Source: JBCBZH01 sp039815415 (GTDB lineage: Bacteria > Bacteroidota > Rhodothermia > Rhodothermales > Rubricoccaceae). Taken from it: 20,958 bases of DNA. Position 1 is the first letter of the stretch, and every line of letters starts with the position of its first letter. Location: contig JBCBZH010000041.1 of assembly GCA_039815415.1 (NCBI GenBank), forward strand, positions 1 to 20,958, read 5' to 3'. Below, one piece after another: positions 1-6,928 of this stretch. The notes beneath the pieces are model-generated. The model did no database searches. It was not told the origin of the DNA and saw only the letters and a program-made list of their open reading frames with translations. The translations under genes were made by a program, and so were the position numbers.

Positions 1-13
1 GCTCTTCCGATCT
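1..13 (+). other. Residual Illumina adapter sequence
   Basis: The first 13 bases, GCTCTTCCGATCT, are identical to the 3' end of the standard Illumina TruSeq adapter. A 13-base match exactly at the window edge is best explained by untrimmed adapter at a contig end, not by genomic DNA. Genomic sequence probably begins at base 14. Confidence 0.85.
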
Positions 14-68
14 CTACCGTGGGGCCGAGGTCACGGAGGATGGTCTCGACGCCTGAGGTAGAGGACGA

Positions 69-97
69 TTGCATTTCAAAAAATGGTACTGTATCAT
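69..97 (+). promoter_or_regulatory. Candidate sigma-70-like promoter for the first lipoprotein gene
   Basis: TTGCAT (69-74) and TATCAT (92-97) are separated by 17 bases, inside an AT-rich patch that stands out from the GC-rich surroundings. The start codon at 128 would leave a leader of roughly 25 bases. The rest of 14-127 shows no gene. Transcription was not measured, and Rhodothermota promoters may differ from this consensus. Confidence 0.45.
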
Positions 98-127
98 TTT
101 CGATCTCCTGCACTCTCCAACCTACCC

Positions 128-1462
128 ATGCGCATCCACCTGATCGCTCTCGCGGCCGCCCTCCCCGTTGTGAACGGGTGCGCAACGCCAGGACCGACTC
201 AAGCCTCTGCCCACTGGTCTGAGATCTCATCGGAGACTGCAGGCACCCTCCACCCGATCCCGCAAGACTCCCTGGCCGCGCTCCGCTACCAGGACTTCTT
301 CGACGACACCGCGACGTTGGATTACGCACGCCTCTTGGCGTACCGTGCGCTCGAGGACAGCATCCCACGGGGCCTCAAGCGACGGACTTACTACAACGTG
401 CTGGGGCTCCTCGAGGCCTACGTCGGCAACATCTACGAAGCCATCAAGATCACCGACCGGGGAGCGCTTGAGCCGACGACGATGATGATGTTCGACTCCA
501 CCGGAGCGATGACCGAGGTCCCGTTCTACCCGGAATCCGCCTACGCCGAGTACTCCGACTCGCTCATGCAAGCGGACTACAACGCCACGGACTTCGCGGA
601 GCGGCTCCGCAACATTCCCGATGACATCCGGGTGTTTGCGCTGAACGAGGCCCATACCGCGCCCTTGTTCCGATCCACGCTCTACAACGCCCTCCCGGAG
701 TTGCGCCGCCAGGGCTTCACCATCCTCGCCCACGAGACGCTCTACGCCGAGCGCGAGGACTTCAACGCCAGCTCGTTCCCGGCCCGCACCTCGGGCTTCT
801 TCAGCGGCGAGGTGGTCTCGGGAGACGTCTTCCGTCGTGCAAAGGCCCTCGGGTTCAGGCTGGTCTCCTACGATGCCCAAAATGCTGGATCGCAGCAAGC
901 GCGTGAAGAGCAGTCCTACCACGCGCTCATGGACCGCACGTTTCGCGAGGACCCAAATGCGCGGGTGGTTCTGTACGCCGGGCACAGCCACACCTGGACC
1001 ACCACCATCGGCCCCATTCGGATGCTCGGTCAGCAGCTCGTCGATGAGGGCATCGACCCGCTCGTCATCCACCAGTCTCGGTACTACGAGCGGAACGCCC
1101 CGCCATCTCTCACCAGCCCAACGCTCTTTCAGCCCAACGACCCGACCGCGCGCACAGTGGGCGCGTACGACTACATCCTGGTGCTCCCGAAATCGCATCC
1201 GGTCCACGGGCGCCCGAGTTGGCTGTGGGCTATGGATCGCCAGCCCATCGCACTGCCCCCCACGACCCCCTACGAGCTGGCGACGCCGTTTCTCGTTGAG
1301 GCCTTCCTGGCGGCCGAACCCGAGACGGCCGTGCCGCTCGACCGCATTGAGGTCACGGATCAGCAAACCGCTCCGCATCTGGCATTGCGACCTGGCGCGT
1401 ACCGCGTCCGCATCACGACCCCGACGAATGCCGTTCGCGAGCTGACGCTGACGGTCGAGTGA
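128..1462 (+). CDS. Lipoprotein with ChaN/erythromycin-esterase-like (Tiki superfamily) domain
   Basis: Predicted 444-residue lipoprotein. The ATG at 128 is preferred over the upstream ATG at 83 because it starts directly with a lipoprotein signal: a hydrophobic stretch and lipobox VNGC, with Cys18 as the lipid-modified residue. Polar motifs resemble the ChaN/TraB/EreA (Tiki) fold: NEAH at residues 173-176, HE at 202-203, a REEQSYH segment near 259-265 and YAGHSH at 283-288. In those families the paired Glu/His motifs form a metal or catalytic site, and members are hydrolases, proteases or haem-binding proteins. The substrate cannot be told from sequence, and true erythromycin esterase activity is not claimed. 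It is followed after 53 bases by another lipoprotein gene on the same strand, with a hairpin between them. Confidence 0.75.
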   Translation: MRIHLIALAAALPVVNGCATPGPTQASAHWSEISSETAGTLHPIPQDSLAALRYQDFFDDTATLDYARLLAYRALEDSIPRGLKRRTYYNVLGLLEAYVGNIYEAIKITDRGALEPTTMMMFDSTGAMTEVPFYPESAYAEYSDSLMQADYNATDFAERLRNIPDDIRVFALNEAHTAPLFRSTLYNALPELRRQGFTILAHETLYAEREDFNASSFPARTSGFFSGEVVSGDVFRRAKALGFRLVSYDAQNAGSQQAREEQSYHALMDRTFREDPNARVVLYAGHSHTWTTTIGPIRMLGQQLVDEGIDPLVIHQSRYYERNAPPSLTSPTLFQPNDPTARTVGAYDYILVLPKSHPVHGRPSWLWAMDRQPIALPPTTPYELATPFLVEAFLAAEPETAVPLDRIEVTDQQTAPHLALRPGAYRVRITTPTNAVRELTLTVE

Positions 1463-1469
1463 GGCCTGT

Positions 1470-1501
1470 TCGCCAGCGTGTGACGATTTTCAGGCTGGCG
1501 A
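1470..1501 (+). terminator. Hairpin after the first lipoprotein gene, built from half-motifs
   Basis: TCGCCAGC (1470-1477) and GCTGGCGA (1494-1501) form a perfect 8-base-pair stem with a 16-base loop, starting 8 bases after the stop codon. There is no clear U-run after it, so it may be an imperfect terminator or an mRNA-protecting structure. The arms equal the first eight bases of the window's recurring 13-mer. Confidence 0.4.
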
Positions 1502-1515
1502 CCCCGACCCCTTCT

Positions 1516-2709
1516 ATGCGAACTCCTCTGCTTCTGGCGCTTCTGCTGCTGACGACCGCCGCGTGCCAACACACCCGGCCGGCCCTATCTGGCATCCCGG
1601 ATCGGAACGCCGCCCTCGACTCGCTCAATCACCAGCTCGAGGCAATCGAGGCCACGGAGGTTCTGCCAGGCTTCGCGGTCTCTGTGTTCACGAAGGACCG
1701 GATCCTGTATCAGCGCGGCTTCGGATTTGCAGACCTCGCTACGCAGGAGCCTTACACGCCAGAGCATACCCAGATCGCGGCGTCCATCACCAAGACGTTG
1801 GTTGGCGTGGCGCTCATGAATGCACTGGACGAGGGCCTTCTGGGGCTGGATGATGATGTCAACGCCCATCTGCCCTTCCGGGTCGTCAACCCGGCGTTCC
1901 CCGAGGACAGGATTACGCTGCGGATGCTGGCGTCTCACACGTCATCCATTGCGGACACGCGGACAACCGACAAGGGCTATCGCTTCCGCGAGCCTCTCGA
2001 CCCCGAGACCTTTCCGGCTGCGTATGCCCCGCTTCTTCCTGTCTACAGTATGCAGGAAGACATCCCGATGTCCGACTTCCTCCGCCGGAAGCTCTCGCCC
2101 GATACCGACCTGTACCACCCGGAGGTCTTCGCCTCAGATCCGCCGGGGAGTACCTACGTGTACAGCAACCTCGGCCTCGCACTTCTGGCCCACATCATCG
2201 AGATCGCGACGGGGGAGCCGTTCGACCAGTACACCGACAGTCTCATCCTTCAGACCCTCGGAATGGACCGGAGCACGTGGTCGCTGGATGAAAGCCTCGA
2301 GGGGTCTCATGTGACGTACTACAACGAACTCTACAATCCCGTCCCCCCGTACCACATCATCACCTACCCGGATGGGGGACTCTACAGTTCTGTGGCCGAC
2401 ATGACGACCTACCTTCAGGAGATCATTCGGGGGGGCGATGGCGAAAGCGACCTCCTTCCCCAATCGGCGTTCCAGCTCATGACAAGCCCGGCCTTCGAGG
2501 GCCTGCCCGACGGCCTGTGCTGGGACCTCTCGTTCACCGGCCTCGTCGGCCATCCCGGCAACGACATCGGCACGGCAACCCTGATGTACTTCTCGCCGGA
2601 GACTGGGATCGGGCGCATCCTGTTCACGAACCTCTCCATCGAGACGGGAGCTCAGGAGGACGCCTTCTTCGGCATCTACAACACGCTCTTCGAATACGAC
2701 CTGATGTAG
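1516..2709 (+). CDS. Class C beta-lactamase-fold serine hydrolase, lipoprotein
   Basis: Predicted 397-residue protein of the beta-lactamase/DD-peptidase superfamily (PF00144 type). The ATG at 1516 is chosen over one at 1459 because it begins a lipoprotein signal with lipobox TAAC (Cys17). The longer form would also overlap the upstream stop. The catalytic signatures are present: S90-I-T-K93 (nucleophile serine and general-base lysine), Y216-S-N218, and H346-P-G348 in place of the KTG motif. HxG at this place is common in esterase-like and D-aminopeptidase-like members, so it need not be a true beta-lactamase. The likely location is anchored in a membrane, facing the periplasm. One near-copy of the 13-mer lies inside it at 1629-1641. 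The substrate is unknown. Confidence 0.85.
   Translation: MRTPLLLALLLLTTAACQHTRPALSGIPDRNAALDSLNHQLEAIEATEVLPGFAVSVFTKDRILYQRGFGFADLATQEPYTPEHTQIAASITKTLVGVALMNALDEGLLGLDDDVNAHLPFRVVNPAFPEDRITLRMLASHTSSIADTRTTDKGYRFREPLDPETFPAAYAPLLPVYSMQEDIPMSDFLRRKLSPDTDLYHPEVFASDPPGSTYVYSNLGLALLAHIIEIATGEPFDQYTDSLILQTLGMDRSTWSLDESLEGSHVTYYNELYNPVPPYHIITYPDGGLYSSVADMTTYLQEIIRGGDGESDLLPQSAFQLMTSPAFEGLPDGLCWDLSFTGLVGHPGNDIGTATLMYFSPETGIGRILFTNLSIETGAQEDAFFGIYNTLFEYDLM
1629..1641 (-). repeat. 13-mer copy, 12/13, inside the serine hydrolase gene
   Basis: TCACCAGCTCGAG, the reverse orientation of CTCGAGCTGGCGA with one mismatch. It is read here as H-Q-L-E. Confidence 0.7.
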
Positions 2710-2746
2710 CGCCAGCCCACGGACGGAGTCCCTGAAGCAGCTCCCC

Positions 2747-2771
2747 ACGCCAGATAGAGTTGAGCTGGCGT
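2747..2771. terminator. Hairpin between convergent genes
   Basis: ACGCCAG (2747-2753) and CTGGCGT (2765-2771) form a perfect 7-base-pair stem with an 11-base loop between two converging genes. It touches the stop codon of the minus-strand gene. The right arm, GAGCTGGCG, is nine bases of the recurring 13-mer. A bidirectional terminator is plausible, but there is no long T-run on either side. Confidence 0.4.
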
Positions 2772-3298
2772 CACTCGCTCACTCGTTCCAGCGTCATCTC
2801 GAAGAACGGCATCCAGGTCGTTCCGCCGTCAAGCGAGACCTGGCCGGTTTCCACCCAGCGCCCCTCCTCGTCGAGCCGCATGACGTAGTGGATGCGTGGG
2901 CCTTGCTCGGGCGTGATGGACCACTCGAAGCCGTCCTCGGTCACAACGGGCGCAACACGGGTGTGGCGTCCTTCCATCGTGAACGCATCCAGGTACGCGG
3001 TTCCGGTCTGCGCATCAACGGACAGGATGCCGTAAGCGTTGAACACGACCTCGCCCGGCTCGCCGTCGGCATCGAGCTGGCGCCCCATGCCCTCGATCAC
3101 GATCAGGTTGCCCCCCAGCTCGACGCGCACGTCCTCGGTCTGTTGCATCACCATTGCTCCCTGGGGCATTCGAGCCTCGGCGCGCCCTTCCCACTGGCCG
3201 ATCATCATGGCGAACGGTTCGAGAGACGGGTGCAGCTCCTGCGCGCTGGCGGCGGGCCATGCAAGCAGCAGGCCGAGGCTGAGAAGAAGGATGCGCAT
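2771..3298 (-). CDS. Exported lipocalin-like protein (DUF1579-like)
   Basis: Predicted 175-residue exported protein. A cleavable signal peptide is clear (basic start, leucine-rich core, AWPAASAQ end). There is no lipobox cysteine, so it should be soluble in the periplasm or secreted. After it comes a GQWEG motif near residue 34, then alternating beta-strand-like segments, as in DUF1579 or nitrobindin-like ten-strand barrels that measure sample or ligand binding around a W-E-G turn. No catalytic residues are recognisable. It lies 69 bases downstream of the AraC-type gene on the same strand and may be its target or the end of the same transcript. Assignment to a family is tentative; the export signal is firm. 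Confidence 0.7.
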   Translation of the reverse strand: MRILLLSLGLLLAWPAASAQELHPSLEPFAMMIGQWEGRAEARMPQGAMVMQQTEDVRVELGGNLIVIEGMGRQLDADGEPGEVVFNAYGILSVDAQTGTAYLDAFTMEGRHTRVAPVVTEDGFEWSITPEQGPRIHYVMRLDEEGRWVETGQVSLDGGTTWMPFFEMTLERVSE

Positions 3299-3367
3299 AC
3301 GAGGTTCGGTGGGTTCGGCCTCAGGATAGGCGGCGCCTGAGCGCCCTGCTTGAACGAATGCGACACG

Positions 3368-4144
3368 TCAGGGTCGCACGTCGATATGCTGAATGGGAGC
3401 CATCCGGTCGGCGAACCCGGTTGGCGGCATCCCTGTCAGCGCGACGCACTCGCGGACGAAGTGGGCCTGGTCAGCATAGCCAAACTCGGCGGCCACGCGG
3501 CCCCACGGATCGGGGTCATCCCGGATGACGTTGCTCACGGCCATCAGAAAGCGCCGTACCCGCGCGTAGCGCTTCGGCGACAGGCCGGTCGCTGCCCGAA
3601 ACCGCCGCTGGAGCGTGCGTGGGCTCACCGCCAGGTCCGTCGCCAGCTCGGACACGCGTAGTTCTCCCCGCAGCGCCTCGATGGTCTCAAGCGACGCACG
3701 CACGAGGGCATCCGGTGGCGGTGCATATCGGACTCTCTCCGCCAGTGCGTCGAGTAGCGCCTCCCGACCGGCATCGACCGTCGAGCTGGCGCAAACTCGC
3801 TCGGCAAGCTCCGGGACCACCGTCTCGGCCGCCTCGTTCCGGTCCGGCCACGCACTGGGGTCGATGCCGAGAACACGCCCCGCCGCATCCGGAAGGAAGC
3901 GAACGCCACGCACGCGCGACCCCGGCCCCACCGGCACATTGAGAGGCTCCAGGTGAGGCCCGACGATCCGAAGCCCGACTCTGGGCCCCATCTGCACCAC
4001 TGCCAGCGACGTGCAGGGATCCGGCGGCAGCGTGAACGTCCCCGGTTTCACCGCATCAGACGCCGTGAAGCTCCAGAGGTCGCGCACGGTCTCCGCCAAC
4101 ACGTCGGGCGGGGGGTGCTCGGCGTATTGAATCGGTAGCATCAT
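3368..4144 (-). CDS. AraC-family transcriptional regulator
   Basis: Predicted 258-residue DNA-binding regulator. The C-terminal third carries two helix-turn-helix units typical of AraC/XylS proteins: LRVSELATDLAVSPRTLQRRF, followed by FGYADQAHFVRECVALTGMPP with the family's F-x-D-x-x-H-F core. The N-terminal ~150 residues resemble the DUF6597-type ligand-sensing half found in many AraC proteins (WSFTASD, PDPCTSL, VGPHLEP segments). Its start codon overlaps the stop of the histidine kinase gene (ATGA, 4141-4144), so the two are probably translationally coupled. A one-component regulator joined to a two-component sensor is a little unusual. It may control the exported protein gene just downstream. 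Confidence 0.88.
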   Translation of the reverse strand: MMLPIQYAEHPPPDVLAETVRDLWSFTASDAVKPGTFTLPPDPCTSLAVVQMGPRVGLRIVGPHLEPLNVPVGPGSRVRGVRFLPDAAGRVLGIDPSAWPDRNEAAETVVPELAERVCASSTVDAGREALLDALAERVRYAPPPDALVRASLETIEALRGELRVSELATDLAVSPRTLQRRFRAATGLSPKRYARVRRFLMAVSNVIRDDPDPWGRVAAEFGYADQAHFVRECVALTGMPPTGFADRMAPIQHIDVRP

Positions 4145-6615
4145 GCGACGGGCAGAGATAGCGTGAACAGGGCCCCCTCACCGGGCGTGCTCTCCACATC
4201 CAGGGCCCCGCCGTGCCCTTGCGTCACGATGTCGTAGCTCATCGACAGCCCGAGGCCGGTGCCCTGCCCGGTCGGCTTGGTCGTGAAGAAGGGCTCGAAC
4301 ACCTTCTCCGCAACGTCGGGCGCTATTCCTATTCCGTTGTCCGCTACGCGGATCTGCACGCGGCCTTCCTCTCGTTGCGTCGTGACTGTCACTCGAGGAT
4401 CCCCCTCTAGTGCCTTGTCGCGCTGGCGAACGGCGTCGAAGGCATTGTCGAGCAGGTTGATGAGCACGCGCCCGATCTCCTGAGGCGCCAGCTCGACGGC
4501 GCCTGCACCATCGTCGAGCTGGAGGTCGAGGTCGACGGTGGCCTCGGGCTGGCGAGCACGCATCCCGTGGAGGGCCAGGCCTGCATACTCCTCCACCAGC
4601 GCATTCAGATTCACCGAACGACGCTCCCCGCTGCCGCTCCGGGCGTGCTCCATCATTGCCTTCACGATGGCGTCGGCCCGACGCCCATGCGCCTCGATCT
4701 TGGCCGCGTTGGCTTTGAGGTCGTCGAGAAGGGCCTCGCGCTCTTCGGGGTCCGTCTCGGTTTCCAGCTCGGCAACCAATTCTTGAGACAGACACGCAAA
4801 GTTGTTGACGAAGTTGAGCGGGTTCTTGATCTCATGAGCAATGCCTGCGGTGAGCTGACCGAGGGACGCCATCTTCTCTTGCTGAATGAGCCGGGCCTGA
4901 GTCGCTTTCAACTCTTCCAACGAGGTCGCCAGCTCGGCTGTCCGCTCGTCCACCCGGACCTCGAGCGTATCGGCATAGTTGCGCAGCGACGTCTCGGCCT
5001 GCCGCAACGACCGGGTCATCTGGTTGAAGTCCTCCGTCAGCCGCCCGATCTCGTCGCGCGCGCCAACGGTCACCTCCTCATCCAGATGCCCGCGCGCGGC
5101 GCGCCGGACGCCTGCAACGAGTCGACGGAGCGGCTGGGTGAGCCCCGCACGCAGGTAGAGAGGAAACACGACGAGAACCACCAACCCGGACAGGAGAATC
5201 AGCCACGCATAGGGGGCCGCGCGGCGCGTCTCCGCGTCTCGCCAGTCCGCGAGGCGGTGAATGACCGGAGCCTCCCCAGAGGGAATCAGTAGCCCTGGAG
5301 CCAGGAGCCTCCGTATCGGCGGCTCCCCCTGTCCAGGCGCGATGCCCTGAACCCAAACAATGGAATCCGGCACATTGCCATAGCGAAAGGAGATCTCACC
5401 GTCCGGCCGCAGTGCAACCTGGAACATGACCGTGTCGTCGCGCAACACTCGCGACGCCTCGCGCCAAGTGATCGTCATCTGGGCGGAGTCGCGTCGGACG
5501 CTTACATCGCTGCTGTCAGCGTCCGTCCATCCCAGTAGCGGTGCAACCAGAGAGATGTCTGTACTCCGCATTGCGTCCCACAAGGTCGTGGGCCGTTGGT
5601 CGCCGAAAACGAGGAAACCGTCTTCATCGACGGTGACACTCGTCCAAGTCGTCCCACCGAAAGGGAACGAAAACCCGAGCGGCACCTCCCTCTGGCGATT
5701 CTGAGCGGCCGGAAGGAGATCTCCAGTTCGTTCGTCCAGAGGCTCCCCAGACTCGACCCGGTACCCTCCATCGGAGGTCGGCACGAACCGGAGGGCCTGG
5801 GGCGGCCCACCCGGAATGGGGAGTGGATTCGGAAACACCACCACGGAAGCCACTCCCAGCGCCGTGACAACCGCCATGAACCCGAAGGCGACCACCTTCA
5901 CGAGCACACTCGTCGGCTCCAGATCGTAGTTGACGTACATCGTGATCAGGCCCAGAATCAGGATGGCCCACAGCACCAACGCGACCTGCTCGTCGAGTTG
6001 GCGGGAGATCAGTTCCATGTTGTGGAATACCCCAAGGACGGGTATCACCATTCCCGCGGCCAGGATCACGCTGAAGGACCTGGTCGCACTCTGTGCCTTG
6101 TCACGCCGTACCGGATCGGCGCGAGCCGTCCGCGTTTGCCGAACCAGAATGGACGCGGCTGCCCCGACGAGCACCACCACAGTGATGGTGCCCACCATCT
6201 GACCAAACATCTGAACTATCGTGTCGGAAAAGCGTCGACTGAGTGGCTCGAACGCGAGATGAATGACGATCGAGCTGGCGAGGGCTAGGAGTCCGAACCC
6301 GAACAGAACCCGCCGAGCATGGCGAGGAAACGACGCCCCTAGAAATCCATAGGCTACCCCGATGAACGCCCAGGACGCCATAAAGACGCTGCTCCAGGTC
6401 AGACCGCTGAGAATCGGCTCAGCAGCGGGCGATGCGATCGTGTCGAAGCCAATTATCGCGGCATGATGGACGACAAAGCCCCACAGGGCTATGGCTAGCC
6501 AGCCCGTTGCGGGCGTTCTTCGAGCGCGGTCTGTGAAGTAGATCGCTGCACCCGCCGTGACCACGAAGAGGCTCAGTCGCGGCAGAGCGCTAGCCGTCAA
6601 ATAGAAAATGTCCAT
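4141..6615 (-). CDS. Multi-pass membrane sensor histidine kinase with HAMP and extracytoplasmic beta-domain
   Basis: Predicted 824-residue sensor kinase. The ATG at 6615 is preferred because it starts straight into the membrane region; an upstream in-frame ATG at 6750 would add 45 residues of unconvincing sequence. Layout: about eight hydrophobic segments in residues 10-261; an extracytoplasmic beta-rich domain (about 270-465) with VPLGFSFPFGGTTWTS at 311-326, a motif seen in NIDO/PA14-like surface sandwiches; a membrane helix at 467-488; HAMP to about 540; a coiled coil; HisKA with H594 (AHEIKNP); and HATPase with N724 (LLDNAFD), DNGIG near 759, FTTK and GQGTGLGL. All kinase boxes look intact. 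The likely partner is the divergent NtrC-type regulator starting at 6929. The signal sensed is unknown. Confidence 0.88.
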   Translation of the reverse strand: MDIFYLTASALPRLSLFVVTAGAAIYFTDRARRTPATGWLAIALWGFVVHHAAIIGFDTIASPAAEPILSGLTWSSVFMASWAFIGVAYGFLGASFPRHARRVLFGFGLLALASSIVIHLAFEPLSRRFSDTIVQMFGQMVGTITVVVLVGAAASILVRQTRTARADPVRRDKAQSATRSFSVILAAGMVIPVLGVFHNMELISRQLDEQVALVLWAILILGLITMYVNYDLEPTSVLVKVVAFGFMAVVTALGVASVVVFPNPLPIPGGPPQALRFVPTSDGGYRVESGEPLDERTGDLLPAAQNRQREVPLGFSFPFGGTTWTSVTVDEDGFLVFGDQRPTTLWDAMRSTDISLVAPLLGWTDADSSDVSVRRDSAQMTITWREASRVLRDDTVMFQVALRPDGEISFRYGNVPDSIVWVQGIAPGQGEPPIRRLLAPGLLIPSGEAPVIHRLADWRDAETRRAAPYAWLILLSGLVVLVVFPLYLRAGLTQPLRRLVAGVRRAARGHLDEEVTVGARDEIGRLTEDFNQMTRSLRQAETSLRNYADTLEVRVDERTAELATSLEELKATQARLIQQEKMASLGQLTAGIAHEIKNPLNFVNNFACLSQELVAELETETDPEEREALLDDLKANAAKIEAHGRRADAIVKAMMEHARSGSGERRSVNLNALVEEYAGLALHGMRARQPEATVDLDLQLDDGAGAVELAPQEIGRVLINLLDNAFDAVRQRDKALEGDPRVTVTTQREEGRVQIRVADNGIGIAPDVAEKVFEPFFTTKPTGQGTGLGLSMSYDIVTQGHGGALDVESTPGEGALFTLSLPVA
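4543..4555 (+). repeat. 13-mer copy, 12/13, in the kinase gene
   Basis: CTCGGGCTGGCGA, one mismatch. In the gene it is read antisense as R-Q-P-E, the frame that gives RQLE elsewhere. Confidence 0.6.
6269..6281 (+). repeat. 13-mer copy, 12/13, in the kinase gene
   Basis: ATCGAGCTGGCGA, one mismatch, read antisense as A-S-S-I within a membrane helix. Confidence 0.65.
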
Positions 6616-6928
6616 GCCGGTCGAGCGGTCGGGGCAGTATACCCGCCAGCTCGAGGTGGTGCGATCGCGAGCCATCGAGCCTCGAGCTGACGAACCATCG
6701 CTGGCCTTCAGCATGCGTGAATCCTCTCGGCGTCGCGATCCGGGGGACATGGTGCGCGTTCTCTGGCGCAGGTGCTTCCATTCTCGGCTGTCTCAAACTG
6801 AGAAAACACCCGCCCAAAAGGGTGCGTCAGCGCGTCCCGAATCGGGGGCTGATGCTCCGAAGACGTGCCGCGCTTAGGGCGTTCGGACGGGCTGGCGATA
6901 TGAGCGGGAGTCCATCTCCCCTCCCTTC
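6616..6928. promoter_or_regulatory. Divergent control region between kinase and response regulator
   Basis: This 313-base stretch should hold the promoters of both two-component genes. It contains an inverted pair of 13-mer copies, a GCGATCGC palindrome (6661-6668), a small stem CACCC/GGGTG (6807-6811, 6820-6824) and an A-rich patch near 6795-6808. I could not find a sigma-54 promoter with correct GG/GC spacing in it. Confidence 0.45.
6643..6693. repeat. Inverted pair of 13-mer copies upstream of the kinase gene
   Basis: CCGCCAGCTCGAG (6643-6655) and CTCGAGCTGACGA (6681-6693) each differ from the 13-mer by one base and face each other across 25 bases. They could pair as a stem with one mismatch, 28-78 bases upstream of the chosen kinase start. 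Confidence 0.6.

Noticed and set aside
42..53. GGTCTCGACGCC shared with 12859-12870
   Set aside because: Two copies of a GC-rich 12-mer; possibly a short intergenic repeat but too little to support.
227..1378. Minus-strand open frame of 383 codons
   Set aside because: Antisense to the first lipoprotein gene; no signal or domain.
6661..6668. GCGATCGC, identical to cyanobacterial HIP1
   Set aside because: Only one copy was noticed, which is ordinary for GC-rich DNA.
6763..6777. Possible sigma-54 promoter (TGGCGCAGGTGCTT) before the NtrC-type gene
   Set aside because: The GG and GC elements are 7 bases apart, not the required 10.
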